From assembly GCA_019115745.1 (NCBI GenBank), contig DXDA01000042.1, positions 1 through 52,655 on the forward strand: a stretch of 52,655 bases of DNA. The letters are read 5' to 3'. The notes under the pieces were generated by a model, which was not told where the DNA came from, did not search any database, and worked only from the letters and a program-made list of their open reading frames with translations. The position numbers and the translations under genes are program-made. Positions 43,618 through 51,314 of this stretch are shown piece by piece. The stretch is from Candidatus Alistipes intestinigallinarum. GTDB taxonomy: Bacteria; Bacteroidota; Bacteroidia; Bacteroidales; Rikenellaceae. The first letter of the stretch is position 1. Every line of letters starts with the position of its first letter.

Positions 43618-43932
43618 ATGAAAAAACTGTTGATGGTATGTCTGGCCCTCGTGATGGGCGTGGGCATCGCAATGGCGGCCAAGCCCGCCCAGAAAAAGAC
43701 CGTCACGACGGTCTTCGTAACCGACATCGATTGCGAACACTGCGTGAACAAGATCATGAACAACGTCCCCTCGCTCGGAAAGGGGATCAAGGACGTACAG
43801 GTCGACCTGCCCAAAAAGGAGATTACCGTTGTTTACGACGCTTCGAAGAACAGCGACGAGAACATCATTAAGGGCTTCGCGTCGCTCAAGGTCAAGGCCG
43901 AAGTCAAAAAGGAGAGTGCCGGGAAGAAATAA
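43618..43932 (+). CDS. Exported heavy-metal-associated (HMA) domain protein
   Basis: A 104-residue protein with a signal peptide (residues 1-21, cleavage near AMA-AK) and one HMA ferredoxin-like domain. The metal-binding loop is DIDCEHCVNKIM (Cys39 and Cys42), with conserved IKDVQVDLPKKEITVVYD after it. Such domains usually carry Cu(I). Export suggests a periplasmic chaperone that receives metal from the TonB receptor encoded 69 nt upstream. A Lys-rich tail follows the domain. Confidence 0.9.
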   Translation: MKKLLMVCLALVMGVGIAMAAKPAQKKTVTTVFVTDIDCEHCVNKIMNNVPSLGKGIKDVQVDLPKKEITVVYDASKNSDENIIKGFASLKVKAEVKKESAGKK

Positions 43933-43973
43933 CGGCGGCTTGCCCTCTTGGGGGAGGGCAGGGGTGTTATCGA

Positions 43974-44016
43974 AGCCAGAGGGTTTTCCGTTCAACGGAA
44001 AACCCTCTGGCTCTTT
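43974..44016 (+). terminator. Terminator after HMA gene
   Basis: A perfect 17-bp stem (43974-43990 with 43996-44012) with loop TTCAA, followed by CTTTTAT. A smaller hairpin (TGCCCTC/GAGGGCA) lies just upstream at 43940-43959. Confidence 0.85.
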
Positions 44017-44038
44017 TATCGGATCTCGACGTGGACGG

Positions 44039-44794
44039 TTACTCCATCGGGCGGATGCGGACTTCGGTGATGCCCTCCAGTTCGCGGGCCAGGCGTTCGA
44101 GGTCCGTCTTCTCCTCCACCTCCCCGTAGTGGTACGGGTAGAAGATGGTCGGGCGGAGCGCCTTCACCGCCTCCACGGCCTGATCCACGGTCATCGTGTA
44201 GGGCTGGTTCACCGGAATGAAGGCGATGTCGATGTTCTTCAGCGATTTGAGCTCCTGGGTGGGTTCCGTATCCCCGGCGATGTAGATCCGTGTCCCGCCG
44301 ATCGTCAGCACGTAGCCGCAATCCTCCCGGTCCTTCGGGTGGAACTGAAGGTGTCCCGGTGTGGTGTTGTATGCCGCAACGGCCTCCACCTTCACGTAGT
44401 CGCGCGGCGTCGCCACGCTCCCCGGACGCATCGTGTAGCAGTTCATCTCGAACGCCTCCGCCGAGGTCCGGTCGCAAACGATCTCCGTATCCGGGGTCAG
44501 GAGCCGCTCTACGGCCGCAACGTCCAGGTGGTCGTAGTGCGAGTGGGTGATCAGCACCACGTCCGCTTTCGGCAGCGATCCGTAATCCGCGTAATCGTTA
44601 ACCGGGTCGATGTAGATCGTTTTATCCTCGACGGTGATCGAAAACGAGGCGTGTTTGAAAAAATGGAGGGTCATTTCGGTGCCGTCGCGTGCCGTGAGCG
44701 TGTCCGACGGGTATTCGGCCTGTTTGGTTCGGCCGCAGCCGAAAAAGGTAAGCAATGACATAAGCGTTATCCTGGTTATCAAGTGTGTGTACAT
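44039..44794 (-). CDS. MBL-fold metallo-hydrolase, exported lipoprotein-like
   Basis: A 251-residue metallo-beta-lactamase-fold protein. The motif THSHYDHLD (HxHxDH) is near residue 84, TPGHLQFHP is the second ligand region near 144 and IAGDTEPT near 172 the third; HYGEVEEKTD supplies the last His. This resembles UlaG-like or 'hydrolase of unknown specificity' proteins. The N terminus (MYTHLITRITLMSLLTFFGC) looks like a lipoprotein signal with a Cys at residue 20, so the protein is probably membrane-attached. ATG at 44794 is chosen since it follows AAAGG and leaves 19 nt after the DUF6250 gene; 44827 would overlap that gene. Substrate unknown. Confidence 0.8.
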   Translation of the reverse strand: MYTHLITRITLMSLLTFFGCGRTKQAEYPSDTLTARDGTEMTLHFFKHASFSITVEDKTIYIDPVNDYADYGSLPKADVVLITHSHYDHLDVAAVERLLTPDTEIVCDRTSAEAFEMNCYTMRPGSVATPRDYVKVEAVAAYNTTPGHLQFHPKDREDCGYVLTIGGTRIYIAGDTEPTQELKSLKNIDIAFIPVNQPYTMTVDQAVEAVKALRPTIFYPYHYGEVEEKTDLERLARELEGITEVRIRPME

Positions 44795-44813
44795 CCTTTG
44801 TCGGGTTGGGTGG

Positions 44814-45473
44814 TTATCGGGTTTCAATGCGGAAATTCACAATCCGCGTCCGGTTGCTCAGCAGCCGCAGGCCGAAGTAGCCGTCGCCCTCTCCCGGGGA
44901 GAGTTTGCGCGAGAAGAGCTCCCGACCGTCGGCCGAAAAGGTCGTCCGGCCCCCTTCGACCGCAATCTCGATCCGTATCGGTCGGTTCGCCACCAGCAGG
45001 TGCTCCGCATCGGTATATTCGCCGATCAGCGGCTTCACCTCGTCGGCCGGAGCGCCGTAGCGTTTGCCGTAGTAACGGCGGAACCGCGTCGTCGTATTTT
45101 CGTTGCCTCCGTAGCCTACGTAGAAGAGGTCCAGTGAGTTATAACGTTCGAAAACGCCGCCCCGCCACGTCGTCCGGGCGAAAAAATCATCCTCGTGCTC
45201 CGGGTCCGAAGCGGCCCAGAAGCAGTTCAGGTCAGAAAGCCGGTCGCAGGGCCCCTCCTCCATCAGCACCGTCGCCTCGTAGGTGATGCGGTAGTCGCCC
45301 GCAAGCGGTTCCGGATACCAGAGCGTCAGCCCTTTCGGGGCGGTGATCTCCAGCGTGTCGCCGCGTTGGACGAGGCGCGAATCGCCCGATTCATCCTCGG
45401 CGATCCATTTCGTCGAGCTGCCGCAACCGACCAGGGTTGCAGCGCAAAACAGCGTCGCAAGCTTCTTCATCAT
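44814..45473 (-). CDS. DUF6250-like lipoprotein
   Basis: A 219-residue protein with lipoprotein signal MMKKLATLFCAATLVGC (lipobox LVGC) and a concanavalin-like beta domain. GDYRITYEATVLMEEGPCDR, LSDLNCFWAASDPEHEDDFF, LFYVGYGGNENTTTRFRRY and FGLRLLSNRTRIVNFRIE match the DUF6250 family of Bacteroidota, found with carbohydrate-active enzymes, and suggest carbohydrate binding or lysis. No other CAZyme is nearby. It starts at ATG 45473 or 45470. The TATCTTTA promoter lies only 4 nt upstream of the start. Confidence 0.78.
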   Translation of the reverse strand: MMKKLATLFCAATLVGCGSSTKWIAEDESGDSRLVQRGDTLEITAPKGLTLWYPEPLAGDYRITYEATVLMEEGPCDRLSDLNCFWAASDPEHEDDFFARTTWRGGVFERYNSLDLFYVGYGGNENTTTRFRRYYGKRYGAPADEVKPLIGEYTDAEHLLVANRPIRIEIAVEGGRTTFSADGRELFSRKLSPGEGDGYFGLRLLSNRTRIVNFRIETR

Positions 45474-45477
45474 GGAA

Positions 45478-45508
45478 TAAAGATACGATTTTGCCGCGAA
45501 ATGTCCAA
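45478..45508 (-). promoter_or_regulatory. Promoter of the DUF6250 lipoprotein gene
   Basis: Minus strand TTG (45508-45506), 20 nt, TATCTTTA (45485-45478), one base off the consensus. Because the -7 element ends 4 nt before the first ATG, the transcript would be leaderless or nearly so. Confidence 0.6.
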
Positions 45509-45536
45509 ATTCTCGGACCGTCCGCGAAAAAAATTG

Positions 45537-45544
45537 TACCTTTG
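45537..45544 (+). promoter_or_regulatory. -7 element for the lipoprotein gene at 45633
   Basis: TACCTTTG is an exact match, 88 nt before the ATG. No TTG is seen at the proper distance. Confidence 0.6.
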
Positions 45545-45632
45545 TCCCCGGCAAAATAATTTTTTTCGACGACGGATGCAGTAAATCCTTCCGGAGTGCA
45601 TTTATAGAAAAAGTTTAACCGAACAACATCTC

Positions 45633-46595
45633 ATGAATAGAATTTTTGCTACACTGACGCTCGCAGCTCTCGCTCTTTCGAGCTGTATCAAGGAGAACGA
45701 TTCCTACAAGGATCTCTTGCCCGTACAGCCCGGGCAGTACATCTACTCCTATGTCACGACGCAGGACCGCGTGGCCATGCAGGCCGCAAATGCCGGTATG
45801 CGTGTGGCCATCCTGGCTGCCGAGGTCGCCGAACAGCGCAGAAATGCCGAGGAGGGGGCCGAGGAGATCACGGTCGAAAATGTGGAATACAAGGATAAGT
45901 CGATTCTTGGCCTGCTGTTCAACAGCATGACGAAGATCGAAGAGGTGGAGACGGGCTACAAGCTCACCTTCAACAAGAACTATCAGATGCCCGACGGATT
46001 CTATCTCGAAGGTTCGCTGTTGATCGAGACCGGCGGCAAACCCGAACTGGCCGACGGCGCCAACTGGAATGTCGTGATGCAGCCCGATTTCAAACTCTAC
46101 AGCTCCTCCTACAGCGGTGAAACCCAGATCAACATGAACGGCGGGTCGACCCGGATTGAGGCCAATAGCGACGGATCCTATACCATTCAGATCTCCAACA
46201 TCGCAGCCTCCATCGAGGGCAGCAGCTCGGGGTCTTCCGACTGGAGCTCGATGACGGGATTCACCATCCGGCCGGCCGACGAGGAGGTGACGCTGGCTTA
46301 CTCCTCCTGCGTAGGACAGCCCTTCGAGGTAAACGGCTCCGCTTCCGGCTACTCCATCTACAGCAACATGTACGGTTCGAGCCCCCTCCAGATGTCTTAC
46401 AGCGTTACCGATGGCCTCTATATCGGTACGCAGATTGTCAGCGGAACCCAGGAGTGCGAATTCTCCTCGCCCTTCGATTACGATACGTCGGCCTATCCCG
46501 CACCCGATGTGCGCTACGTATACTCGTTCGACGAGGCCAGCCGCCGATACTCCTTCAAGATCTACTACAACGGGTATGTCTATCCGAAGGATTGA
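45633..46595 (+). CDS. Lipoprotein of unknown function
   Basis: A 320-residue protein with signal peptide and lipobox (MNRIFATLTLAALALSSC, Cys18). The mature part is rich in Ser, Tyr and acidic residues and looks like a beta-sandwich: many alternating hydrophobic strands, one predicted helix near residue 50-75 (NAGMRVAILAAEVAEQRRN), and a low-complexity Ser/Gly patch SSSGSSDW near 205. It resembles surface lipoproteins of Bacteroidota with calycin-like folds, but I do not recognise a family. It has its own promoter and a bidirectional terminator downstream. Confidence 0.82.
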   Translation: MNRIFATLTLAALALSSCIKENDSYKDLLPVQPGQYIYSYVTTQDRVAMQAANAGMRVAILAAEVAEQRRNAEEGAEEITVENVEYKDKSILGLLFNSMTKIEEVETGYKLTFNKNYQMPDGFYLEGSLLIETGGKPELADGANWNVVMQPDFKLYSSSYSGETQINMNGGSTRIEANSDGSYTIQISNIAASIEGSSSGSSDWSSMTGFTIRPADEEVTLAYSSCVGQPFEVNGSASGYSIYSNMYGSSPLQMSYSVTDGLYIGTQIVSGTQECEFSSPFDYDTSAYPAPDVRYVYSFDEASRRYSFKIYYNGYVYPKD

Positions 46596-46651
46596 ACCCG
46601 AACAGTGACGCTTCATTTCCGCCGTGCCCCGCGATTCCGGCGTGCGGCCTG

Positions 46652-46690
46652 AAAAAGAGAGCCTCCCGACAATCAGGAGGCTCTCTTTTT
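46652..46690. terminator. Bidirectional terminator between lipoprotein gene and MFS gene
   Basis: AAAAAGAGAGCCTCC (46652-46666) and GGAGGCTCTCTTTTT (46676-46690) pair perfectly over 15 bp with A- and T-runs on both sides. Confidence 0.93.
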
Positions 46691-46708
46691 GGTATCGGGT
46701 GAATACGG

Positions 46709-46733
46709 CTTGTCTTGTCTTGTCTTGCCTTGC
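46709..46733 (+). repeat. Pentanucleotide repeat
   Basis: CTTGT three times and CTTGC twice in direct order (5-nt period), in the 3' flank of the MFS gene. Too short and in a non-coding position for phase variation of a gene. Confidence 0.7.
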
Positions 46734-46745
46734 CGGGGCGGTTCG

Positions 46746-47951
46746 TTATTTTCGCCGGTCGAGCCGCAGCACCGAGGGGATGCAGAAGGCAACGATGCTG
46801 AGCAGGCAGATCAGGCTGCCCGACAGGATGAAGGTGGTCGTCAGCCCGACCCGCTCGGCCAGGAAACCCGTACTCAGCAGTCCGAGAACCGAGGGCAGCA
46901 GCCCGAAACTGCGGTAGAGCGACAGCACGCGTCCCAGCATTCCCGCTTCGATCCGTGTCTGGAGAACCGAGACGAACGAGGCGTTGAAGACGCTGCTCGA
47001 TACGCCCGCCGCAGCCGTCAGGGCTGTAAACCAGTAGAATCCCGAGACCGGGAGCAGCCCCGAAAAGAGGAACGAGAGCCCGACGACCAGATACATCAGG
47101 TTGATCAGCACGATGCGGTTGACCGGGTAGTTGCGGGCCCCCATGATGGCCCCGCCAAGCAGCGCCCCGCCGCCCCAGATGATCTCCACGAAGCTCATCT
47201 CCCACGTTCCGCCGCCGAAGTGGTTGAGCGTCATCAGCGGGAAGAGAACCCCCACGGGCATGATCAGGAACCACACGGCGATGGCCAGCCCGAAGAACCA
47301 GCCCAGTCCCGGTTGGGAGTGCATGGCGGCAAAGCCTTCGCGGAACTCCCGCCACAGGTCGGGGCGGCGGTCCGGACGTTCGGGGTTGGGGATATGGATG
47401 AAGAGCAGGGTCGTGCAGGCGATGAGCGCTCCGAGGACATCGAGCAGCAGGATGTTGCCGATCGAGGTGAGGCCCAGCAGCAGGGCGCCCAGGGCCGGAC
47501 CGATGAGGTCCGAGAAGGAGGTGATCACCTGATTGACGCCGGCAATGCGGGTGAGTTGCGCCTGCGGGGCCAGGAGCGGCACCGAGGCCTGCATCGCCGG
47601 AACGTGGAAGGCCGAACCCACCGAACGGCACGCCAGCAGCAGGTAGACGTGCCACAACTCCGCGGTGTCGAGCCAGAACAGCACGGCCAGTCCCAGGGTG
47701 CAGAGCGCGATGAAACTGTCGGCGAGGATCATCGTGCGCTTGCGGTCCCAGCGGTCGATGTAGACCCCGACGAAGAGCCCCAGCACCGCCTGCGGAAGCA
47801 TCCCCGCAATGGCCGAAAGGGCCAGTACCTCCGCGGACCGGGTCTCGACGCTCATCCAGAAGATGATCGCGTAGGCGACGATCGAACTGCTGAGGATCGA
47901 GATGGCCTGGCCGCTCCAGATGACGGCGAAGGTGCGTTTCCAGCTCTGCAT
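46746..47951 (-). CDS. MFS transporter, MefA/macrolide-efflux-like
   Basis: A 401-residue major facilitator protein with about twelve hydrophobic segments. The loop 2-3 motif appears as GVYIDRWDRKRTM near residue 62, and a second half-repeat is in the middle. The overall pattern (MQSWKRTFAVIWSGQAISIL at the start) belongs to the MFS_3 group that includes macrolide exporters, but substrate cannot be read from sequence. No regulator is adjacent. It lies downstream of the rpmI-rplT terminator on the same strand and has no visible promoter of its own. Confidence 0.85.
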   Translation of the reverse strand: MQSWKRTFAVIWSGQAISILSSSIVAYAIIFWMSVETRSAEVLALSAIAGMLPQAVLGLFVGVYIDRWDRKRTMILADSFIALCTLGLAVLFWLDTAELWHVYLLLACRSVGSAFHVPAMQASVPLLAPQAQLTRIAGVNQVITSFSDLIGPALGALLLGLTSIGNILLLDVLGALIACTTLLFIHIPNPERPDRRPDLWREFREGFAAMHSQPGLGWFFGLAIAVWFLIMPVGVLFPLMTLNHFGGGTWEMSFVEIIWGGGALLGGAIMGARNYPVNRIVLINLMYLVVGLSFLFSGLLPVSGFYWFTALTAAAGVSSSVFNASFVSVLQTRIEAGMLGRVLSLYRSFGLLPSVLGLLSTGFLAERVGLTTTFILSGSLICLLSIVAFCIPSVLRLDRRK

Positions 47952-48010
47952 GGGTCTGCGTATCGGGCGTGCGGGGACGCGGTGCGGTGGTTGGTTGATA
48001 GGTAGTATTG

Positions 48011-48046
48011 TAAAAAACGGCGGGCACCCCGAGGGTGTCCGCCGTG
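48011..48046 (-). terminator. Rho-independent terminator of rpmI-rplT
   Basis: Minus-strand stem of 13 bp (ACGGCGGACACCC with GGGTGCCCGCCGT, 48045-48033 and 48029-48017, one G:T) with loop TCG followed by TTTTTTAC. Confidence 0.9.
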
Positions 48047-48068
48047 CTAAAACCCCTCGTGAAAAGGG

Positions 48069-48413
48069 CTATTTAACTGCGTTAACTATTGCCTCGAATG
48101 CCTTCGGCTCGTTCATTGCCAGGTCGGCCAGCACCTTGCGGTTCAGGACGATGCCTTTGGCGTTGAGTTTGCCGATGAATTGCGAATAGGTCATTCCCTG
48201 CGCGCGGACCGCAGCGTTGATACGCATGATCCACAGCGAACGGAACGTCCGCTTCTTAAGCTGGCGGTGTGCATAGGCATAGCACAGGCCTTTCTCGACC
48301 GTATTTTTCGCTACGGTCCAAACGTTTCCCCTTGATCCAAAGTTGCCTTTGGCAAGTTTCAAAACTTTCTTTCGACGTGCGCGTGACGCAACAGCGTTTA
48401 CTGAACGTGGCAT
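48069..48413 (-). CDS. rplT: 50S ribosomal protein L20
   Basis: A 114-residue early-assembly protein of the large subunit. The N-terminal basic extension ([18 protein letters not shown]) and globular domain ([20 protein letters not shown]) match L20 exactly. It lies 119 nt downstream of rpmI on the minus strand. L20 represses its own operon in other bacteria by binding leader RNA. Confidence 0.98.
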   Translation of the reverse strand: MPRSVNAVASRARRKKVLKLAKGNFGSRGNVWTVAKNTVEKGLCYAYAHRQLKKRTFRSLWIMRINAAVRAQGMTYSQFIGKLNAKGIVLNRKVLADLAMNEPKAFEAIVNAVK

Positions 48414-48442
48414 AGTGTAAAGTTTTTAGAGGACTGCCAGCG

Positions 48443-48459
48443 ACACGGTTCTCCCGTGT
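48443..48459 (-). other. Small hairpin in the rpmI-rplT spacer
   Basis: Minus-strand ACACGG / CCGTGT with a five-base loop in the spacer before rplT. A role in L20 control or translation is possible but not shown; the known L20 sites lie upstream of rpmI in other bacteria. Confidence 0.3.
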
Positions 48460-48532
48460 TCTTCGGGGCTGGTTCGTCCCGGTTTGTGATTGTTGGTGCC
48501 CTGGCGGGCGGCTATCCGAATCTGCGGGTGGA

Positions 48533-48727
48533 TTACTTCACCAGCAGGTTCTTGATCTTGGCCTCGTCGGCCGCAGATACGGTACCCGAATAGCAGAGGT
48601 TCCGCTTCTGCTTCGTCGTCTTTTTGGTCAGGATGTGACTGTGATAAGCGTGTTTACGCTTGATCTTTCCTGTGCCGGTGAAGGTAAAACGCTTCTTCGC
48701 AGCGGCATTGGTTTTCATTTTCGGCAT
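48533..48727 (-). CDS. rpmI: 50S ribosomal protein L35
   Basis: A 64-residue basic protein with [20 protein letters not shown] and [20 protein letters not shown], the complete L35 signature. It is first in its operon, where infC would normally precede it; infC is absent from this window. A perfect promoter lies directly upstream. Confidence 0.97.
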   Translation of the reverse strand: MPKMKTNAAAKKRFTFTGTGKIKRKHAYHSHILTKKTTKQKRNLCYSGTVSAADEAKIKNLLVK

Positions 48728-48761
48728 TGTCGTAAACAGTTAATTAGTTAAACATAGCCTG

Positions 48762-48791
48762 CAAAAGTACGAATTTTTTCGCTTCCCGCAA
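48762..48791 (-). promoter_or_regulatory. Promoter of rpmI-rplT
   Basis: Minus-strand TTG (48791-48789), exactly 19 nt, TACTTTTG (48769-48762), a textbook Bacteroidota promoter with a leader of about 30 nt. Confidence 0.88.
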
Positions 48792-48808
48792 TCTTTTCCC
48801 GCAAAAAC

Positions 48809-48838
48809 TTTGTCGTCTCCTCCTTTTTTCGTAATTTG
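48809..48838 (+). promoter_or_regulatory. Probable promoter of the S41-like gene
   Basis: TTTG at 48809-48812, 19 nt, then TAATTTG at 48832-48838, which lacks one base of the consensus spacing. It is divergent from the rpmI promoter. Confidence 0.5.
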
Positions 48839-48860
48839 TAGTGTCAAAAAATCTTCCGTC

Positions 48861-50366
48861 ATGAGAATTGGCTGTTGGGGAATCGCATTGCTCGCTGCGG
48901 TCGGGGCAATGTCCGGGGGCTGGGCCCAGGAACCCGCCATGCAGACCGTCGGGGTCGAGTTGAAAGGGGATACCATGGTCTACCGCGTGGTGCCCGTGCC
49001 CTCCCGAAGAGGCTCCGGCGTGCGGGGCCGGGCCTGGAGCGTCGAACAGAAACTCTTCGCCCTGTCGAAATGCTGGATGGAGGTTCACCGCAACTACGCC
49101 TATCTGGACCGTTTCGGCATCGAACGCTGGGATTCGCTCTACCGGGCCCTGATCACGCCCGTGATGCAAACCCGTGACGACCTGGAGTTCTACCGCCTGC
49201 TTGCGGGATTCTACGCCTCGCTGGGGAACAGTCAGACCTATGTCCGCACATTCCGCCATTTCCCGCTTACCTCCATCGGTTACGAAGAGGGGTGGGTACT
49301 CCGTCTGATGGATGTCGGGGGGCATGTGGTCGTCTCCGAGGTCTGCGAAGAGAAGGCCGCGATCCTGCCGCCCGGCTCCGAGATCCTCTCCGTGAACGGA
49401 CAACCCGTCGGGGAGCGGATCGCCGGGTTGATGTCCTGTATCCCGGCATCGACGGAGCGGGTGCGGCGCCGTTGGGCCGTCAGGGTCCTGCTGTACGGGC
49501 CGATCGGCACCTCGCATGAGGTGGAGTTCCGCCGCCCGGACGGAACGGAGGGCTCCGTGCGGTTGGTCAACCCGCACTACGGAGCCGAACCGGATGTGGA
49601 TGCTTGTGTCGCGCTGCCCGGATGCAGCGGGAAGGAGCTGAACGAGAACTTCCGGCTGACGTGGTATCCCGGCGATGTGGCTTATCTGAAGATCCGATCT
49701 TTTGAGTACAGATGCGGACAGCCCCAGGCCTTCTGCAACGCATTCCCCGAGATCCGGACCCGGGCCCGCAAACTCATCCTCGATCTGCGAAATAACTCCT
49801 CTCGGGGACTCGATTATGGGGCTGCGGAAATCTTCTCCCGGCTGACCCGGGATACGGTTCTTTACGGTCCCGTGTCGCGGTCTCGCATCTATGATGCGGC
49901 TCTCGCAGCAAGGGGAGCCGGGGCCGAACCTGAGGATACGGTTCGCAACGCCCGCGTGCGGGTCGCCTATCAGCACTACAATGACGAAGCCTTCTCCGAA
50001 CCCGAACGGGAAACGTATCGCTTCCCGGAGGATCGTGACGGGAGGCTGGTTGTTCCGACCGTGATTCTCGTCAACGACGCAACGGGAAATGCGGCCGAAA
50101 CCTTCGTCGGCTGGGCGTCGTCGCAGCCCCATATGTCGACCGTCGGAGTCTCCACGTCGGGTTCTGCCGGAAAGAAGGTTACGTATGAGGTGCTTCCGGG
50201 GCTGCTGTGCGATGTCTGCACCGAGGAGGTGCGTCTTCCCGATGGCAGGGAGTTTGTCGGGTGCGGAATTACGCCCGATGTCGTGGTGGAGAATACGATG
50301 CAGGATGTGCTTTCGGGCCGCGATGCCGTCTTGGAAAAGGCGCTCGAAATCCTGAACGACAAGTAA
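48861..50366 (+). CDS. S41-family peptidase homologue, catalytic Ser apparently lost
   Basis: A 501-residue exported protein with a signal peptide (residues 1-23). The middle and C-terminal parts match the S41 (C-terminal processing peptidase) domain: LKIRSFEYR, LILDLRNNSSRGLDYGAAEI, VPTVILVNDATGN and the closing DGREFVGCGITPDVVVE and GRDAVLEKALEIL. Where family members have TASAAE around the nucleophile, this protein has TGNAAE with Asn410 in place of Ser. A Lys-containing region (TSGSAGKKVTY) remains near 430. It is probably not an active peptidase but could bind peptide or glycan. The ATG at 48861 fits the signal peptide; an ATG at 48810 does not. Confidence 0.8.
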   Translation: MRIGCWGIALLAAVGAMSGGWAQEPAMQTVGVELKGDTMVYRVVPVPSRRGSGVRGRAWSVEQKLFALSKCWMEVHRNYAYLDRFGIERWDSLYRALITPVMQTRDDLEFYRLLAGFYASLGNSQTYVRTFRHFPLTSIGYEEGWVLRLMDVGGHVVVSEVCEEKAAILPPGSEILSVNGQPVGERIAGLMSCIPASTERVRRRWAVRVLLYGPIGTSHEVEFRRPDGTEGSVRLVNPHYGAEPDVDACVALPGCSGKELNENFRLTWYPGDVAYLKIRSFEYRCGQPQAFCNAFPEIRTRARKLILDLRNNSSRGLDYGAAEIFSRLTRDTVLYGPVSRSRIYDAALAARGAGAEPEDTVRNARVRVAYQHYNDEAFSEPERETYRFPEDRDGRLVVPTVILVNDATGNAAETFVGWASSQPHMSTVGVSTSGSAGKKVTYEVLPGLLCDVCTEEVRLPDGREFVGCGITPDVVVENTMQDVLSGRDAVLEKALEILNDK

Positions 50367-50375
50367 ATCTCCGGA

Positions 50376-50625
50376 GGGGCGAGAGAAGGGGCGAGAGAAA
50401 GGGCGAGAGAAAGGGCGAGAGAAAGGGCGAGAGAAAGGTGGGGTAAGAGAACGGTAGGGCGAGAGAAGGTGAGAAAGAAGAGAGCCGGGGAGAGACGGAT
50501 CTGAAGAGAAAACCCGCGAGAGCCGGGGAGAGCCGGGACGGGGCGAGAAGGGTCTGGAGAGCCGGGACGGGGCGAGACGTGAGAGACGGGGAAGAGCCGG
50601 GAAGAAAAGATCGGAGGATTTGAAA
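50376..50625 (+). repeat. GA-rich minisatellite after the S41-like gene
   Basis: From 50376 to 50436 a 12-nt unit GGGCGAGAGAAA is repeated about five times (the second copy is 13 nt), then a degenerate GA-rich stretch continues to about 50625 with GAGAGCCGGGACGGGGCGAGA present twice in nearly identical form. It is purine-rich on the plus strand and fills the 260-nt gap before the MgtC-like gene. Confidence 0.85.
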
Positions 50626-50627
50626 CG

Positions 50628-51299
50628 ATGAATATGGAGTGGGATTTTATCGGACGTTTGTGTGTGGCCGGACTGTGCGGAACGGTGATCGGCCTGGATC
50701 GGGAGTATCGGGTCAAGGATGCCGGATTCCGGACCCATTTCCTCGTGGCGCTCGGCAGCGCCCTGATGATGGTGGTTTCGCAGTATGGATTCGAGGAGTT
50801 CCTCGCCTCGCATGACGGACTGCGGCTCGATCCCAGCCGGATCGCCGCCCAGGTCGTCAGCGGAATCGGCTTCATCGGCGCCGGAACGATCATCATCCAC
50901 CGGCAGCTCGTCCGCGGGCTGACCACCGCCGCGAGCCTCTGGGCTACGGCCGGAATCGGACTGGCCGCCGGAGCGCACATGTATGTCGTGGCGGCTGCGG
51001 CGACGGTGCTGACGCTGTTCGGCCTGGAGGTGTTGACGCTCTTCTTCGGGGAGCTGGGGCGGCGGCGCACCATGATCGTCTTCTCGGCTCCGAGCCGGGC
51101 TTCGATCGACGCCATGTTCTCGAAACTCGAAACCCGGGAGTATTCGGTTATCTCCTATGAGGTCGAAGCGGTCCGTACACCCGAAGGGGTGGTCCATCGT
51201 GCCACGCTGGTCATCCGCGCCAAAGGTGCCGGCGGGGATGAATCTTTTGTCGAGCTGCTGCGTGCCGATCCCGATATTACGGTAGAGAAGATTGTCTGA
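50628..51299 (+). CDS. MgtC/SapB-family membrane protein
   Basis: A 223-residue protein with four or five hydrophobic segments in the first 150 residues and a soluble C-terminal domain. GLCGTVIGLDREYR near 16, RTHFLVALGSALMMVVS near 36, and VVSGIGFIGAGTIIIH near 81 are signature regions of MgtC. In pathogens MgtC affects Mg2+ and phosphate homeostasis and growth in macrophages; here a general role in Mg or phosphate balance is likely. The next gene is convergent, and only 15 nt separate the two stop codons. Confidence 0.93.
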   Translation: MNMEWDFIGRLCVAGLCGTVIGLDREYRVKDAGFRTHFLVALGSALMMVVSQYGFEEFLASHDGLRLDPSRIAAQVVSGIGFIGAGTIIIHRQLVRGLTTAASLWATAGIGLAAGAHMYVVAAAATVLTLFGLEVLTLFFGELGRRRTMIVFSAPSRASIDAMFSKLETREYSVISYEVEAVRTPEGVVHRATLVIRAKGAGGDESFVELLRADPDITVEKIV

Positions 51300-51314
51300 A
51301 ACGTTGCGTCCCGC

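Noticed and set aside
41152..43995. Minus-strand open frame of 947 codons
   Set aside because: It lies opposite the TonB receptor and HMA genes, has no family resemblance and is explained by the GC-rich third positions of the real genes.
50207..50446. Open frame with a GERK peptide repeat
   Set aside because: It arises from reading the 12-nt minisatellite in frame, and most of it lies out of frame in the end of the S41-like gene. No start signal.
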